64,000 bases of DNA from the NCBI GenBank assembly GCA_046328715.1, contig JAXLWB010000003.1:248001-312000 (forward strand). The letters are read 5' to 3'. Shown here in pieces: positions 56,408 through 64,000 of this stretch. Under the pieces are notes generated by a model. That model worked only from the letters and a program-made list of their open reading frames with translations. It was not told the origin of the DNA and did not search any database. Position 1 is the stretch's first letter; every line of letters starts with the position of its first letter. A program made the translations under genes and the position numbers. The DNA comes from JAXLWB01 sp046328715 (GTDB taxonomy: Bacteria; Chloroflexota; Anaerolineae; Caldilineales; Caldilineaceae).

Positions 56408-58312
56408 TTGATCAGCGGACGTAACGTGAGCACAAAACTCAAACAGGTGGCAAAAGTCATATTCCTGGGAATGCTCTTGCTGTTCGTGCAAGCGGACTAT
56501 GTGCATGCCCATGCACTCTTGACACGCTCCCTGCCAGAAGCTGGGGCCGAATTGGCGACTGCCCCGGCCTCGATCGAACTTTGGTTTAGCGAGCCATTGG
56601 AAACAAAGTTTAGCAATGCTCACATCGAAGACGCCCAGGGCAACCAACTTGGCAACGGTGAATCGCAAGTAGATGCGAACGATCTCACGCACATGACCCT
56701 GCACGTTAGTGGGCTTGCTCCGGGTGTCTACACCGTCGTCTATCGCTCGCTCTCGCAAGCCGACGGACATGAGTGGTTGGGCTCGTTTCCGTTGGTGATT
56801 CTCAATGCCGATGGTTCACGACCAGCAGGTGCGGAGGCAGTTCACAAAGCGGACACAGCGCAACAAGAGTTGCTCCCTGGGTTTGGGGCAGTCGTCAGCC
56901 GTTGGCTTTCGTTGCTTGGCTCGATGTTGCTAGTGGGTGTCCTGCTCCTAAAACAGATCGCCAACTTGAGGCCGACAAGCTCTGTGGTTCCTGGCAAACC
57001 GCTTGCAAAGACAGCGAAATTTCAAGCCGTATTGCGACGCAGTATCACACTTGGCATCAATACAGGCATGGTGATGCTGGGACTCGGCGTGGTATCACAG
57101 ATTGTTGTGATGAGTTCGGCATTAAACGAAAATAACGGCCTGACTGAGCTATTGCTACAAACCAACAGCGGCAAACTGCTTTGTGTCCGATTGTTGCTGG
57201 CTGGAGCTTGGTTAGCAATCGTCCTGGTTTGGGGGAAAGGACAAAACCTGGTTATAGAATGGCCACTCTTTGCACTCAGCTTGGCAATCCTGGCCACATT
57301 TTCACTGGGTAGCCATGCCGCAGCGGTCGTTGGCAGCGGATGGGCCATGCTGGTTGACTTTGTCCATCTAGGTGCAGCGGCGATTTGGCTCGGTGGATTG
57401 ACCTTGTTGGCGCTGTTGCTCTGGAACCTACGTGGTCAACCTGCCAAGGAGGATGGCATCGCCCTTCGGCAGACCGTACAGCGCTTTTCAGCCGTTGCCA
57501 CCTTGGCAGTCTTTGTGCTGGCGTGCAGTGGACTTTTCAGCACGCTGGTGCAACTCAAATCGCTTGACTTGCTCTGGACCAGCCTCTACGGTTGGGTGCT
57601 GCTGGCCAAGCTGGCACTGATGGCATTTACTTTGGTCATTGCGCTGCTCAACCATCGCCTGGTGCGCGATTCAGCCAGTGATAGTGCTTCTGCCTGGCAA
57701 TCAAGCCAATACCGCTCTTTTCTGCGCCAGGTTTGGAGCGAGTCGCTGCTTGGGCTGGTATTGATGTTGGTCGTGGCCGTACTGGTGCAGACGCCAATTC
57801 CACAACTCGCATCGACAAGTGAAGCCAAAGATTATTTCGAGACCATTCTGACTGCCGACGATCTGAACATTCACATGCAGATCTTGCCGAACCAGGTCGG
57901 GGAGAACCAGTATATCACCCACCTTTACCACACAGACGGCTCCTCGATTGGCGAGGTGCAGATGGTACGTCTCAGCTTTGAGCATCAGACCGCACAACTA
58001 GGTCAGTCCGATCTTGTCTTGAACGACCAGGGCAACGGGATCTTGAACGGCAAAGGTGCCTATCTCAACCGTGCCGGGCCATGGAATGTTTCAGTTTACA
58101 TCCGCCGCCGTGGGATGGATGACACCTTGGTCAAAACCAGTGTAGAAGTGCCTGACGCAAACGCGCAAAGCGCTGATAGCCAGGTCACGCCAAGCCGGCA
58201 ACCGTGGCAGAACCCGATTACGACTGTTCCAGCTATTGTGCTGATTGGGGCAGTGTTGCTGGCTTGTTTCGTAGTATTCCTACTCTTTCGACGAATCGAG
58301 AAGAACGCCTAG
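56408..58312 (+). CDS. CopC-CopD fusion (YcnJ-like copper transport protein)
   Basis: A 634-residue membrane protein. After the signal peptide, a CopC domain begins HAHALLTRSLPEAGAELATA and ends near DGHEWLGSFPLVI. It is followed by a CopD-type transmembrane region with about eight helices (for example WLSLLGSMLLVGVLLLKQIA, LGAAAIWLGGLTLLALLLWN, WVLLAKLALMAFTLVIALLN). A C-terminal periplasmic domain of the FixH/YtkA type (residues about 480-590) precedes a last anchor helix. The architecture matches Bacillus YcnJ, which takes up copper. The TTG at 56408 or a GTG at 56426 may be the start. Confidence 0.9.
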   Translation: MISGRNVSTKLKQVAKVIFLGMLLLFVQADYVHAHALLTRSLPEAGAELATAPASIELWFSEPLETKFSNAHIEDAQGNQLGNGESQVDANDLTHMTLHVSGLAPGVYTVVYRSLSQADGHEWLGSFPLVILNADGSRPAGAEAVHKADTAQQELLPGFGAVVSRWLSLLGSMLLVGVLLLKQIANLRPTSSVVPGKPLAKTAKFQAVLRRSITLGINTGMVMLGLGVVSQIVVMSSALNENNGLTELLLQTNSGKLLCVRLLLAGAWLAIVLVWGKGQNLVIEWPLFALSLAILATFSLGSHAAAVVGSGWAMLVDFVHLGAAAIWLGGLTLLALLLWNLRGQPAKEDGIALRQTVQRFSAVATLAVFVLACSGLFSTLVQLKSLDLLWTSLYGWVLLAKLALMAFTLVIALLNHRLVRDSASDSASAWQSSQYRSFLRQVWSESLLGLVLMLVVAVLVQTPIPQLASTSEAKDYFETILTADDLNIHMQILPNQVGENQYITHLYHTDGSSIGEVQMVRLSFEHQTAQLGQSDLVLNDQGNGILNGKGAYLNRAGPWNVSVYIRRRGMDDTLVKTSVEVPDANAQSADSQVTPSRQPWQNPITTVPAIVLIGAVLLACFVVFLLFRRIEKNA

Positions 58313-58313
58313 T

Positions 58314-58850
58314 ATGAGTTTGTTGCAAGCTTCAAAGTTGCGCTATCACCCGTCCAGCGGACGCACCCCATGTCGGTTGCGACCCTGGCAGATCGCGCTC
58401 TCAAGCTTCTACGCAGTGCTCTTTGCCTTTGTCTTGCCCTTTGTCTGTTTCGGCAAACTTGCTGAACCTGACCATCCGCACCGTTTTCCCCATCTGGTCT
58501 TTGTCGAGCCGCCAGTTGTGGAGCCGCAAGGATGGATCTCCGCAATTGTTCAAAAAGCTGCGTTCTCGAATGCCGCCTCATCACTCTATGATCGCTTCCT
58601 GGCCCCTGCAATCCTACAGACTACAGGTCGGGCACCGCAAACGGTCAATTCAGCATCGACCCTACCCGCAGGGCGCGCCACCTCCACGTTGGTCATTTTT
58701 GAAGTATTGACGCTTATCCTGCTCTATGCCTGGGCAATCTCCCGCATCGACCATCCTCACTCCGTAATTCTCATTCCACATCCCTTCCCTGCCTCAATTA
58801 CACCCACCATTCTTCTACCACCACCCAGGCAGAACATTGCCTTTCGCTAA
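58314..58850 (+). CDS. Small membrane protein, HPHRFPH family, copy 2
   Basis: A 178-residue paralogue of the protein at 53801-54259. Shared features in order are a hydrophobic segment (FYAVLFAFVLPFVCFGKLA), the motif EPDHPHRFPHLVFVEPP, a variable middle, a second hydrophobic segment (STLVIFEVLTLILLYAWAIS) and the C-terminal PHPFPASITPTILLPPPR. It has additional His residues (RIDHPHSVILIPH). It starts one base after the CopC-CopD stop, so the two are co-transcribed. Function unknown; the linkage to copper genes is the main clue. Confidence 0.7.
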   Translation: MSLLQASKLRYHPSSGRTPCRLRPWQIALSSFYAVLFAFVLPFVCFGKLAEPDHPHRFPHLVFVEPPVVEPQGWISAIVQKAAFSNAASSLYDRFLAPAILQTTGRAPQTVNSASTLPAGRATSTLVIFEVLTLILLYAWAISRIDHPHSVILIPHPFPASITPTILLPPPRQNIAFR

Positions 58851-59018
58851 AAATTCAACCAGACAATCCTAAAACTTTGTAAAATCTGCACACCGTACGT
58901 TTGTTGCGCTTTGTCGAGGAGCCAAACGTGATGGATAGCCATCGCTATTGCTTTAGCGTGCAACTCGGTGATTCAGACCACTTTTTTAACTTGATTGGCA
59001 TTCTACTAAGCTAACACA

Positions 59019-59040
59019 ACTTACACCAGACTTACACCAG
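59019..59040 (+). promoter_or_regulatory. Tandem 11-bp direct repeat, candidate operator
   Basis: ACTTACACCAG occurs twice without a gap (59019-59029, 59030-59040), 52 bp before the PCuAC start codon. An 11-bp spacing places both copies on the same DNA face, as for OmpR-type response-regulator sites. No matching regulator gene is nearby. The rest of 58851-59092 shows no gene. Confidence 0.45.
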
Positions 59041-59092
59041 TCCAACCTGTACAGCGGATTGGATGTAAGTCATTACCAGAAAGGACTATCGT

Positions 59093-59755
59093 ATGAAACG
59101 TCTCAACTTCACTACTCACAGTTCACTGCGCGCATTCCTGTTTGCCGCGCTCCTAACTTCAACCACTGCGGCTTGCGCTCCCGTACAACCAGCAACGCAG
59201 ACGGCACCGCAAGCTGCAGCCGCAACCGTGGCGGGGCTGGAAATCGTCGATCCTTGGGCCCGTGCCGCAGCCATGAAGGGCGAAGGCGATATGCAAGCAA
59301 TGGGTAGCAGCGAGGCGATGACCGACACTGCGGCAGCCGGAGGCGGCATGGCAATGGGCGGCAGCGACGCCATGACCAGTACTGAGTCCATGAGCGGCAC
59401 GATGGGGATGGGCGACAGCATGGGCATGGGTGTCGGTGGTGCGATGAGCGCCATTTATATGACGATTCACAATACCAGCAGCGAGGCAGATCGACTGATC
59501 AAAGCGCAAAGCGACGCCGCCCAGGTCGTCGAAATACACACCATGGAAGAGAAAGATGGGGTCATGACCATGCACCCCGTCGATGGCATTGACGTGCCAG
59601 CCAGCGGTGATGCCGAACTGAAACCTGGTGGCTTCCATGTCATGTTGATCGGCTTGACCCGCGACCTAACCGTGGGCGAGCAGGTTACCGTCACCCTCAC
59701 CTTTGAGAAGGCTGGCGATGTGACGCTTCAGGCCGATGTGCGCGAACGAAAGTAA
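59093..59755 (+). CDS. PCu(A)C copper chaperone with Met-rich insertion
   Basis: A 220-residue exported lipoprotein-like chaperone (LLTSTTAACAP lipobox-like). The family start LEIVDPWARAA is separated from SAIYMTIHNTSSEADRLIKA by about 55 residues rich in Met and Gly, including MGMGDSMGMG. The canonical Cu(I) ligands follow: VVEIHTMEEKDGVMTMHPVD and GGFHVMLIGL (H..M..H.M pattern). PCuAC proteins deliver copper to the CuA/CuB centres of cytochrome oxidase, with Sco. The Met-rich insert would add Cu(I) sites. It is followed 81 bp later by sco. Confidence 0.9.
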   Translation: MKRLNFTTHSSLRAFLFAALLTSTTAACAPVQPATQTAPQAAAATVAGLEIVDPWARAAAMKGEGDMQAMGSSEAMTDTAAAGGGMAMGGSDAMTSTESMSGTMGMGDSMGMGVGGAMSAIYMTIHNTSSEADRLIKAQSDAAQVVEIHTMEEKDGVMTMHPVDGIDVPASGDAELKPGGFHVMLIGLTRDLTVGEQVTVTLTFEKAGDVTLQADVRERK

Positions 59756-59780
59756 AGCAGTGGGACAGGTAGTCAGTCAA

Positions 59781-59815
59781 TCAGTGGGCAGTAGAAATAT
59801 CTCACTGCCCACTGA
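59781..59815. repeat. 12-bp perfect hairpin between PCuAC and sco
   Basis: TCAGTGGGCAGT (59781-59792) pairs exactly with ACTGCCCACTGA (59804-59815), loop 11 nt. It is flanked by further CAGTCAGTC and GACCACTGAC units. Confidence 0.7.
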
Positions 59816-59836
59816 CCACTGACAAATCGAGGATCT

Positions 59837-60439
59837 ATGAATCGCAGAATTATATTGGCAATTTCCCTGCTGGTTTTGCTGTTGGGAATCGGTGGAGGTG
59901 CAGCATATGCCTGGTTGCGCCCATATCAGTCTCACGGCTTTATGCTCGACAAAGCGACACCGGCAACCGACTTCACGTTGAACGCAGCCGGCAACCAGCG
60001 CGTAAGCTTGAGTGATTATCGGGGCAAGATCGTGCTGCTCTACTTTGGCTACACCCACTGTCCAGATGTCTGCCCAACCACGATGGCCGATCTGCGTGTG
60101 GCGCTCTCTGAGTTGGAAACAAAGGCAAACGACATTCAGGTCATCATGGTTTCGGTTGACCCTGAGCGCGATTCACCCCAATGGCTAGCGGATTATGTCC
60201 ACCGCTTTGATGATCGCTTCCTGGGTCTCACTGGCCCGCTTGACCAAGTCACAGAAATTGCCACCGCCTATGGCATTCGCTTCCAGAAACATGCTGGCAC
60301 TGCGGCCACCGGCTATCTGATCGATCACACCGCTAAGGTGACAGTGATCGACCGCCAAGGCAACACGCGCATGTTCTTCCCCTTTGGGCTGACCTCAGAG
60401 GAAATGGCGGAAGATCTGCGCTATATGCTGTCGCTCTAG
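59837..60439 (+). CDS. SCO1/SenC-family copper chaperone
   Basis: A 200-residue membrane-anchored thioredoxin-fold protein that assembles the CuA centre of cytochrome c oxidase. An N-terminal helix (IILAISLLVLLLGIGGGAAY) anchors it. The copper-binding CxxxC is in YFGYTHCPDVCPTTMADLR, VSVDPERDSP follows, and the third ligand His is in TGYLIDHTAKVTVID. All metal ligands are intact. The position directly after PCuAC supports a joint role in oxidase assembly, although no oxidase subunits are in the window. Confidence 0.92.
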   Translation: MNRRIILAISLLVLLLGIGGGAAYAWLRPYQSHGFMLDKATPATDFTLNAAGNQRVSLSDYRGKIVLLYFGYTHCPDVCPTTMADLRVALSELETKANDIQVIMVSVDPERDSPQWLADYVHRFDDRFLGLTGPLDQVTEIATAYGIRFQKHAGTAATGYLIDHTAKVTVIDRQGNTRMFFPFGLTSEEMAEDLRYMLSL

Positions 60440-60507
60440 CCTTGAAGCCAGCAGCGTCTATTCATTTATTACAGGTTTGCATACTCAACCAATCAAAGGC
60501 AACTTAC

Positions 60508-61593
60508 ATGATGATCAGCAAGGTCCGCTTCTATCCTTTACTCTTGAGCTTATTTCTGCTTGCAGTGCTCGCAGCGTGTGTTGCTCCCGCAGCGCCCACT
60601 GCAAGTAGTGCTCCCGCACCTGCACCCGCCGCTGACAACAACAGCAGCCAAGCAGGCACGCTCAACACTACCTATCCGCTCACCATCAGCGATTGCAGCG
60701 GCCACACAACCACCTACAACGAAGCCCCCCAAACGCCTGTTACACTAGATCCCCAATCGTATGAAATGATGTTTTGGCTTGGGCTTGGGCAAAAGCAGAT
60801 TGCCGCTGGACCGCAACCCCTGCCTGCTGTCCCCGATCAATTCAAAGAGCAGACATCCACAGTGACGACCTTGGCCAGAGCCGAAGGCGCAGACTACGTG
60901 TCCAAAGAAGTGTTGCTTGCCGCCAAACCAGATTTTGTCTATGGAGCCTATCGTAGTGGCTTTAATGGCGACACGATGTTTAGCGAAGAGGAGTGGGCCG
61001 CCAAAGGAGTGAATAGCTACTTGTCCTTTAGTGGCGGCGGCTGCAAAGGTGAAGACGCCAGCGCACCCCGTGTCAACCTGAATAAAACGTTCCTCGATAT
61101 CAAAAACCTTGGCAAGATCTTCGACATTCAAGATCAGGCGAATGCGCTGATCGCCCGCATGAAAAGCGACCTGGAAACTGCGCTGAAGTCTGTGGGTGAT
61201 GGCGAGAAGTTGCGCGTTGGAATGTTTGAACCAGGCGAATATTACGATGAGCGGCCAGGTGTCATGGGCGCAACTTCCACCACTAACGCCATCATCACTC
61301 TGGCTGGCGGGGTCAATGCCTTCGGCGACATAGAGGATGCTTATCAGCAGACCACCTGGGAAGAATATATCAAACGTGATCCACAGGTGATCATCGTCAT
61401 TGCTTATCCTGCTGCTGCGCCCCAAGCGTGGATCGATGGAGAAAAGCTGCTGAGTGAGATGCCAGCGCTGCAGAATGTATCCGCCATTAAGGACAGGCGC
61501 TTTGTACGCCTTACTTTCCCCGAAATGGGTTTTGGCGGTGTTCGCAATGTGGACGCAGTGAAAAAGTTGGCAGAGGCACTGGCTGGCAAATAG
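60508..61593 (+). CDS. ABC transporter substrate-binding lipoprotein (BtuF/FecB type)
   Basis: A 361-residue lipoprotein with signal LLLSLFLLAVLAAC and an Ala/Pro/Ser linker. The body is a class III binding protein (Peripla_BP_2) for iron-siderophores, heme or cobalamin: PLTISDCSGHTTTYNEAPQT, then VTLDPQSYEMMFWLGLGQKQ, KEVLLAAKPDFVYGAYRS, and RRFVRLTFPEMGFGGVRNVD near the end. ATG 60508 (or 60511) is chosen because the lipobox then follows at the normal distance. The permease and ATPase genes follow after a 374-bp gap with palindromes. The ligand is not evident; no cobalamin riboswitch is visible. Confidence 0.87.
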   Translation: MMISKVRFYPLLLSLFLLAVLAACVAPAAPTASSAPAPAPAADNNSSQAGTLNTTYPLTISDCSGHTTTYNEAPQTPVTLDPQSYEMMFWLGLGQKQIAAGPQPLPAVPDQFKEQTSTVTTLARAEGADYVSKEVLLAAKPDFVYGAYRSGFNGDTMFSEEEWAAKGVNSYLSFSGGGCKGEDASAPRVNLNKTFLDIKNLGKIFDIQDQANALIARMKSDLETALKSVGDGEKLRVGMFEPGEYYDERPGVMGATSTTNAIITLAGGVNAFGDIEDAYQQTTWEEYIKRDPQVIIVIAYPAAAPQAWIDGEKLLSEMPALQNVSAIKDRRFVRLTFPEMGFGGVRNVDAVKKLAEALAGK

Positions 61594-61778
61594 GAAAATT
61601 CAGGCACTACACAGAGGGCATTGAGAAGACGCTGAGAGCACGGAGAAGAACTCAGAGAAAGTGTGAACTACCGATTCTGAGTTCACTCCGTAGATATCGT
61701 GGCTCTTTTGTGCATTCTGTGTCGCTAGACGATTTGAGGGCGAAAAATCTTGACAAACAGAGCAAATTTTTCAGCCCT

Positions 61779-61845
61779 TCCATGTTCCCTGATTTCCGTG
61801 TTTACGAAAAAAGGCTTTGTAAACACGGAAATCAGGGAACACGGA
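61779..61845. repeat. Palindromic repeat family C, second full copy
   Basis: The arm at 61779-61805 pairs with 61819-61845 at 26 of 27 positions and matches the copy at 24995-25060 except for a few positions. It lies in the 374-bp gap between the binding protein and the permease, which also holds CAGAGAGCAC-type phrases at 61604-61660. Confidence 0.82.
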
Positions 61846-61872
61846 ATCTTCATTTATCGGGCTTCGACGTGT

Positions 61873-61913
61873 CCTTCGACAAGCTCAGGACACGGACACC
61901 GAGCCTGTCGAGG
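61873..61913. repeat. TTCGACAAGCTCAGG-type palindrome
   Basis: CCTTCGACAAGCTCAGGA (61873) faces GAGCCTGTCGAGG (61901), an imperfect inverted repeat. This phrase is, from memory, a widespread intergenic repeat in many bacterial phyla. It is the last palindrome before the permease gene. Confidence 0.6.
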
Positions 61914-61967
61914 TGCAGCCGAACGTTTGAGGCGCAGCTTCGCTAGATAGTTACAAAAAAAGTAACG

Positions 61968-63028
61968 ATGGTTGATCAATCACTTTCACGGAAAACAGCG
62001 CGAACCCCTGTAGGCATTGTTGTGCTAGGCTGCCTGCTTCTGCTGCTGGTGTCCTTTACGATTTCTGTCTCATGGGGTGCGGTGGCAATTCCCTTTACCG
62101 ATGTCTGGGCCATTTTGCTCAAAAAGATTCTCCACCTGGAGCCGACGAGCAACCTTGACCCTACTTATATTGACATTGTCTGGACCTTACGTGCGCCGCG
62201 CGTCGTACTCGCTGCCCTGGTCGGTGCGGGCCTGTCGCTGGCCGGTGTGGCGGCACAGGCGATGGTGCGCAATCCACTGGCAGACCCCTATGTGCTGGGC
62301 GTTTCAGGGGGTGCGTCGGTGGCCGCTGTTGCCTCCATTCTCTTCGGGCTGGGTGCCTTTGGGCTGACTTCGACGTCGAGTTCAGCCTTTGTAGGTGCCG
62401 TTCTAGCGATGCTTTTGGTGATCCTCTTTGGGCAACGGAGAGGCGTAATTTCCCCACTACGTCTGATTCTGGCCGGGGTAGCCATTGGTCATTTATTAGC
62501 GGGCATCACAAGCTTTTTGGTTCTGCAGGCCGACGACGCACAGCAGGTCTTTGGTGTTCTCTTTTGGCTGGAGGGTAGCCTGGCCCGTTCGAATTGGGAC
62601 TTCCTACTCCTACCCGTGGTGGCGATCCTGGTGAGTTGGGTGACATTGTTTGCCGACGGGCACAAGTTGAACGCCTTGCTCGTCGGTGACGAGACAGCCT
62701 CCAGCCTCGGTGTCAATACCAACTACCTGCGGGGTCGCTTGCTGATCATCACGGCGCTGCTGACAGCGGTGATGGTTTCGCTATCCGGCATCATCGGCTT
62801 TGTGGGGCTGGTTGTTCCGCATATTGCGCGCTGCTGTTAGTCGGCAGTGACCATCGCCGCGTGATTCCAGTGGCAGCGATCTTTGGTGCAGGGCCTTTTT
62901 TGATCCTTGCCGATGCGATTGCCCGACTCCTGCTCGCACCGATTGAAATTCCTGTTCGGCATTGTGACTGGCGTCTTTGGTGCGCCGTTTTTCCTGTGGC
63001 TTTTGCGGCGCTGCCGAAAATCTGGTAG
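61968..63028 (+). pseudogene. FecCD-type ABC permease gene with frameshifts near the 3' end
   Basis: The first 290 codons encode a typical iron-siderophore/cobalamin/heme permease (FecCD, BtuC): WTLRAPRVVLAALVGAGLSL, VRNPLADPYVLGVSGGASVA and LSGIIGFVGLVVPHIAR. The frame breaks at about 62831 (a C appears missing, giving an early stop at 62840). Sense continues in another frame as LLVGSDHRRVIPVAAIFGAG and LADAIARLLLAPIEIPV, then shifts again near 62960 to IVTGVFGAPFFLWLLRR, with one more indel before the TAG at 63026. All parts of the protein are represented, so either the gene is freshly broken or these are base-calling errors. Confidence 0.8.
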
Positions 63029-63041
63029 CAAGGGTGTAACC

Positions 63042-63839
63042 ATGAAACTTGAATTCGACATGAAGTCCAAGTCCAAATCGGTACGATTCAACTATCGTAC
63101 AAGGTGTTACGTTTCCAGATTCAAGCAGGTGAACTGGCTGGGTGATTGGTCCAAATGGCTTCAGGAAAGTCCACGTTACTACGCACAGCTTACCGGCATC
63201 TTCGTCCAGCAGCGGGAATTGTCCACGTAGGTGATGAGGATGCCTGGCAACTGCCCAGCAAAATTGCGGCAGCACTGCGGGTGGCTGCCGTACCGCAGAA
63301 GGCGTTCCAGTGAATTTGACTTTACCGTGAACGAAATGGTGGAGATGGGGCGGATTCCACACATGTCACTCTTCGGTTCGCAGTCTGTGGCGTCACAGTG
63401 TGTTGTGCGGGCGGCAATGGAGCGCGTCGGCATCCTTGAATTTGCTGATCGTCCCTTTGTCTCCTTGTCGGGCGGTGAGCGACAGCGGGTGTTGCTTGCT
63501 CGCGCGCTGGCACAGGAGACCCCAGTCCTTGTACTTGATGAGCCGACCAACCACCTGGACATTCGCCATCAACTGGAATTGCTGACCATGTTGCGTGAAC
63601 TGCGTTTGACCACACTGATCGCCATCCACGACCTAAATCTGGCTGCCAGCTACTGCGATCGGCTACATCTGATGAATCACGGGCAGTTGGTAGCAAGTGG
63701 TACGCCAGAGGAAGTGCTGACACCGGAGCGAGTTGCTGAAGTTTTTGGGGTGGAAGCACAGGTGGCACACGACGAGGATGGATTGCTGCGTCTCCGCTTT
63801 CAACCTTTGGGCTGGAAGCGAAGTGAAAGAATTGCCTAA
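63042..63839 (+). pseudogene. FecE/BtuD-type ABC ATPase gene with multiple frameshifts
   Basis: The 3' two thirds (from about 63310) read cleanly: EFDFTVNEMVEMGRIPHMSL, the signature LSGGERQRVLLARALAQETP, Walker B VLVLDEPTNHLD and the switch IAIHDLNLAASY. The 5' part is recognisable only by changing frame repeatedly: EVQVQIGTIQLSYKV..FQIQAGELAG, VIGPNG, SGKSTLLRT, LTGIFV and AAGIVHVGDEDAWQLPSKIA. At least six single-base indels fall within about 280 bp, several in homopolymers. AAGGGTG stands before the ATG at 63042. It belongs with the permease upstream; together with 60508 it makes a BtuFCD-like transporter. Confidence 0.8.
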
Positions 63840-63854
63840 AAATAAGGAACAGGA

Positions 63855-64000
63855 ATGGGGAAATCGGCTGAATTGCTGCTCCAGCAAGTTTCCTGCTGGC
63901 ATGGCAGCAATCAAGTTGTAAACAAAGTATCGTTGCGTGTGCACGCCGGAGCGCATGTAGCGCTGATCGGTGGCAACGGATCGGGCAAAAGCACGCTGCT
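63855..64000 (+). CDS. Second ABC transporter ATP-binding protein, truncated by the window end
   Basis: The first 48 residues are visible: MGKSAELLLQQVSCWHGSNQ, then VVNKVSLRVHAGAHVALIGG and the Walker A start GGNGSGKSTLL. AAGGAACAGGA precedes the ATG at 63855. It starts 15 bp after the previous ATPase gene, so it is in the same operon. Its order after a FecCD/FecE pair suggests either a second uptake system or an energy-coupling ATPase; the window ends before this can be judged. Confidence 0.85.
   Translation, partial: MGKSAELLLQQVSCWHGSNQVVNKVSLRVHAGAHVALIGGNGSGKSTL

Noticed and set aside
60440..60507. Cobalamin riboswitch before the BtuF/FecB-like gene
   Set aside because: The gap is too short and lacks the B12-box; the ligand of the transporter therefore remains open.

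Overview
The window looks like chromosomal DNA of a free-living bacterium of moderate G+C content, most likely a member of the Chloroflexota (Anaerolineae/Caldilineae-like). This rests on inference: very long secreted proteins with Ala/Thr/Pro (ATPT-type) linkers, SH3b and SdrD-B type extracellular proteins, a C-terminal MPLLVR-type ending, a SARP/BTAD-AAA-TPR regulator, and intergenic DNA full of small palindromes. No rRNA, tRNA or CRISPR array was seen.

Layout. Positions 1-4.0 kb form a mobile-element scar: a decayed IS3-type transposase, an AT-rich orphan gene, a nearly complete IS3-family element flanked by 5-bp direct repeats, and a 3' fragment of a second Mut7-C gene, followed by a DUF4160 pair. 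From 4.0 to 12.4 kb are the intact Mut7-C protein, an 1858-residue secreted beta-helix protein and a Tat-exported family 3 glycosidase. From 12.4 to 20.3 kb is a minus-strand block: GNAT protein, two tandem metallophosphoesterases, an RlmM-like methyltransferase coupled to purB, a P1 (DmpA-like) peptidase, and an ECF-type sigma factor with a membrane partner. From 20.6 to 31.7 kb are guaB, a secreted SdrD-B protein, a serine hydrolase, cimA, a HAD phosphatase, ppc and leuB. CimA and LeuB can act in the citramalate route to isoleucine. From 31.9 to 45.9 kb are small enzymes, two sugar-isomerase/Gfo-Idh-MocA groups, a channel-like membrane protein, a penicillin-acylase-family enzyme, an SH3b protein, ArfB, an M50-like membrane protein and a cupin. 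From 46 to 53.4 kb are a frameshifted EttA-type ABC-F gene, a lone sugar-binding lipoprotein and a large SARP-type regulator.

The most interesting part is 53.8-60.4 kb, a copper-handling and cytochrome-oxidase-assembly module: CopC, a CopC-CopD-YtkA-like fusion, a PCuAC chaperone with a Met-rich insert, and Sco1/SenC. It is interleaved with three proteins I cannot assign: a paralogous pair of small membrane proteins sharing the motif HPHRFPH and an LLPPPR C-terminal region, and a secreted protein made of two nearly identical His-containing 103-residue repeats. A BtuF/FecB-like binding protein, a FecCD-type permease and two ABC ATPases follow to the window end; the permease and first ATPase carry many single-base frameshifts.

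Two genome-wide habits stand out. Intergenic gaps repeatedly hold perfect or near-perfect inverted repeats that fall into recognisable families. Similar repeat DNA also sits in frame inside four conserved enzymes (RlmM-like, CimA, PEP carboxylase, penicillin acylase), where it encodes extra peptides of the IRNPQSA type.
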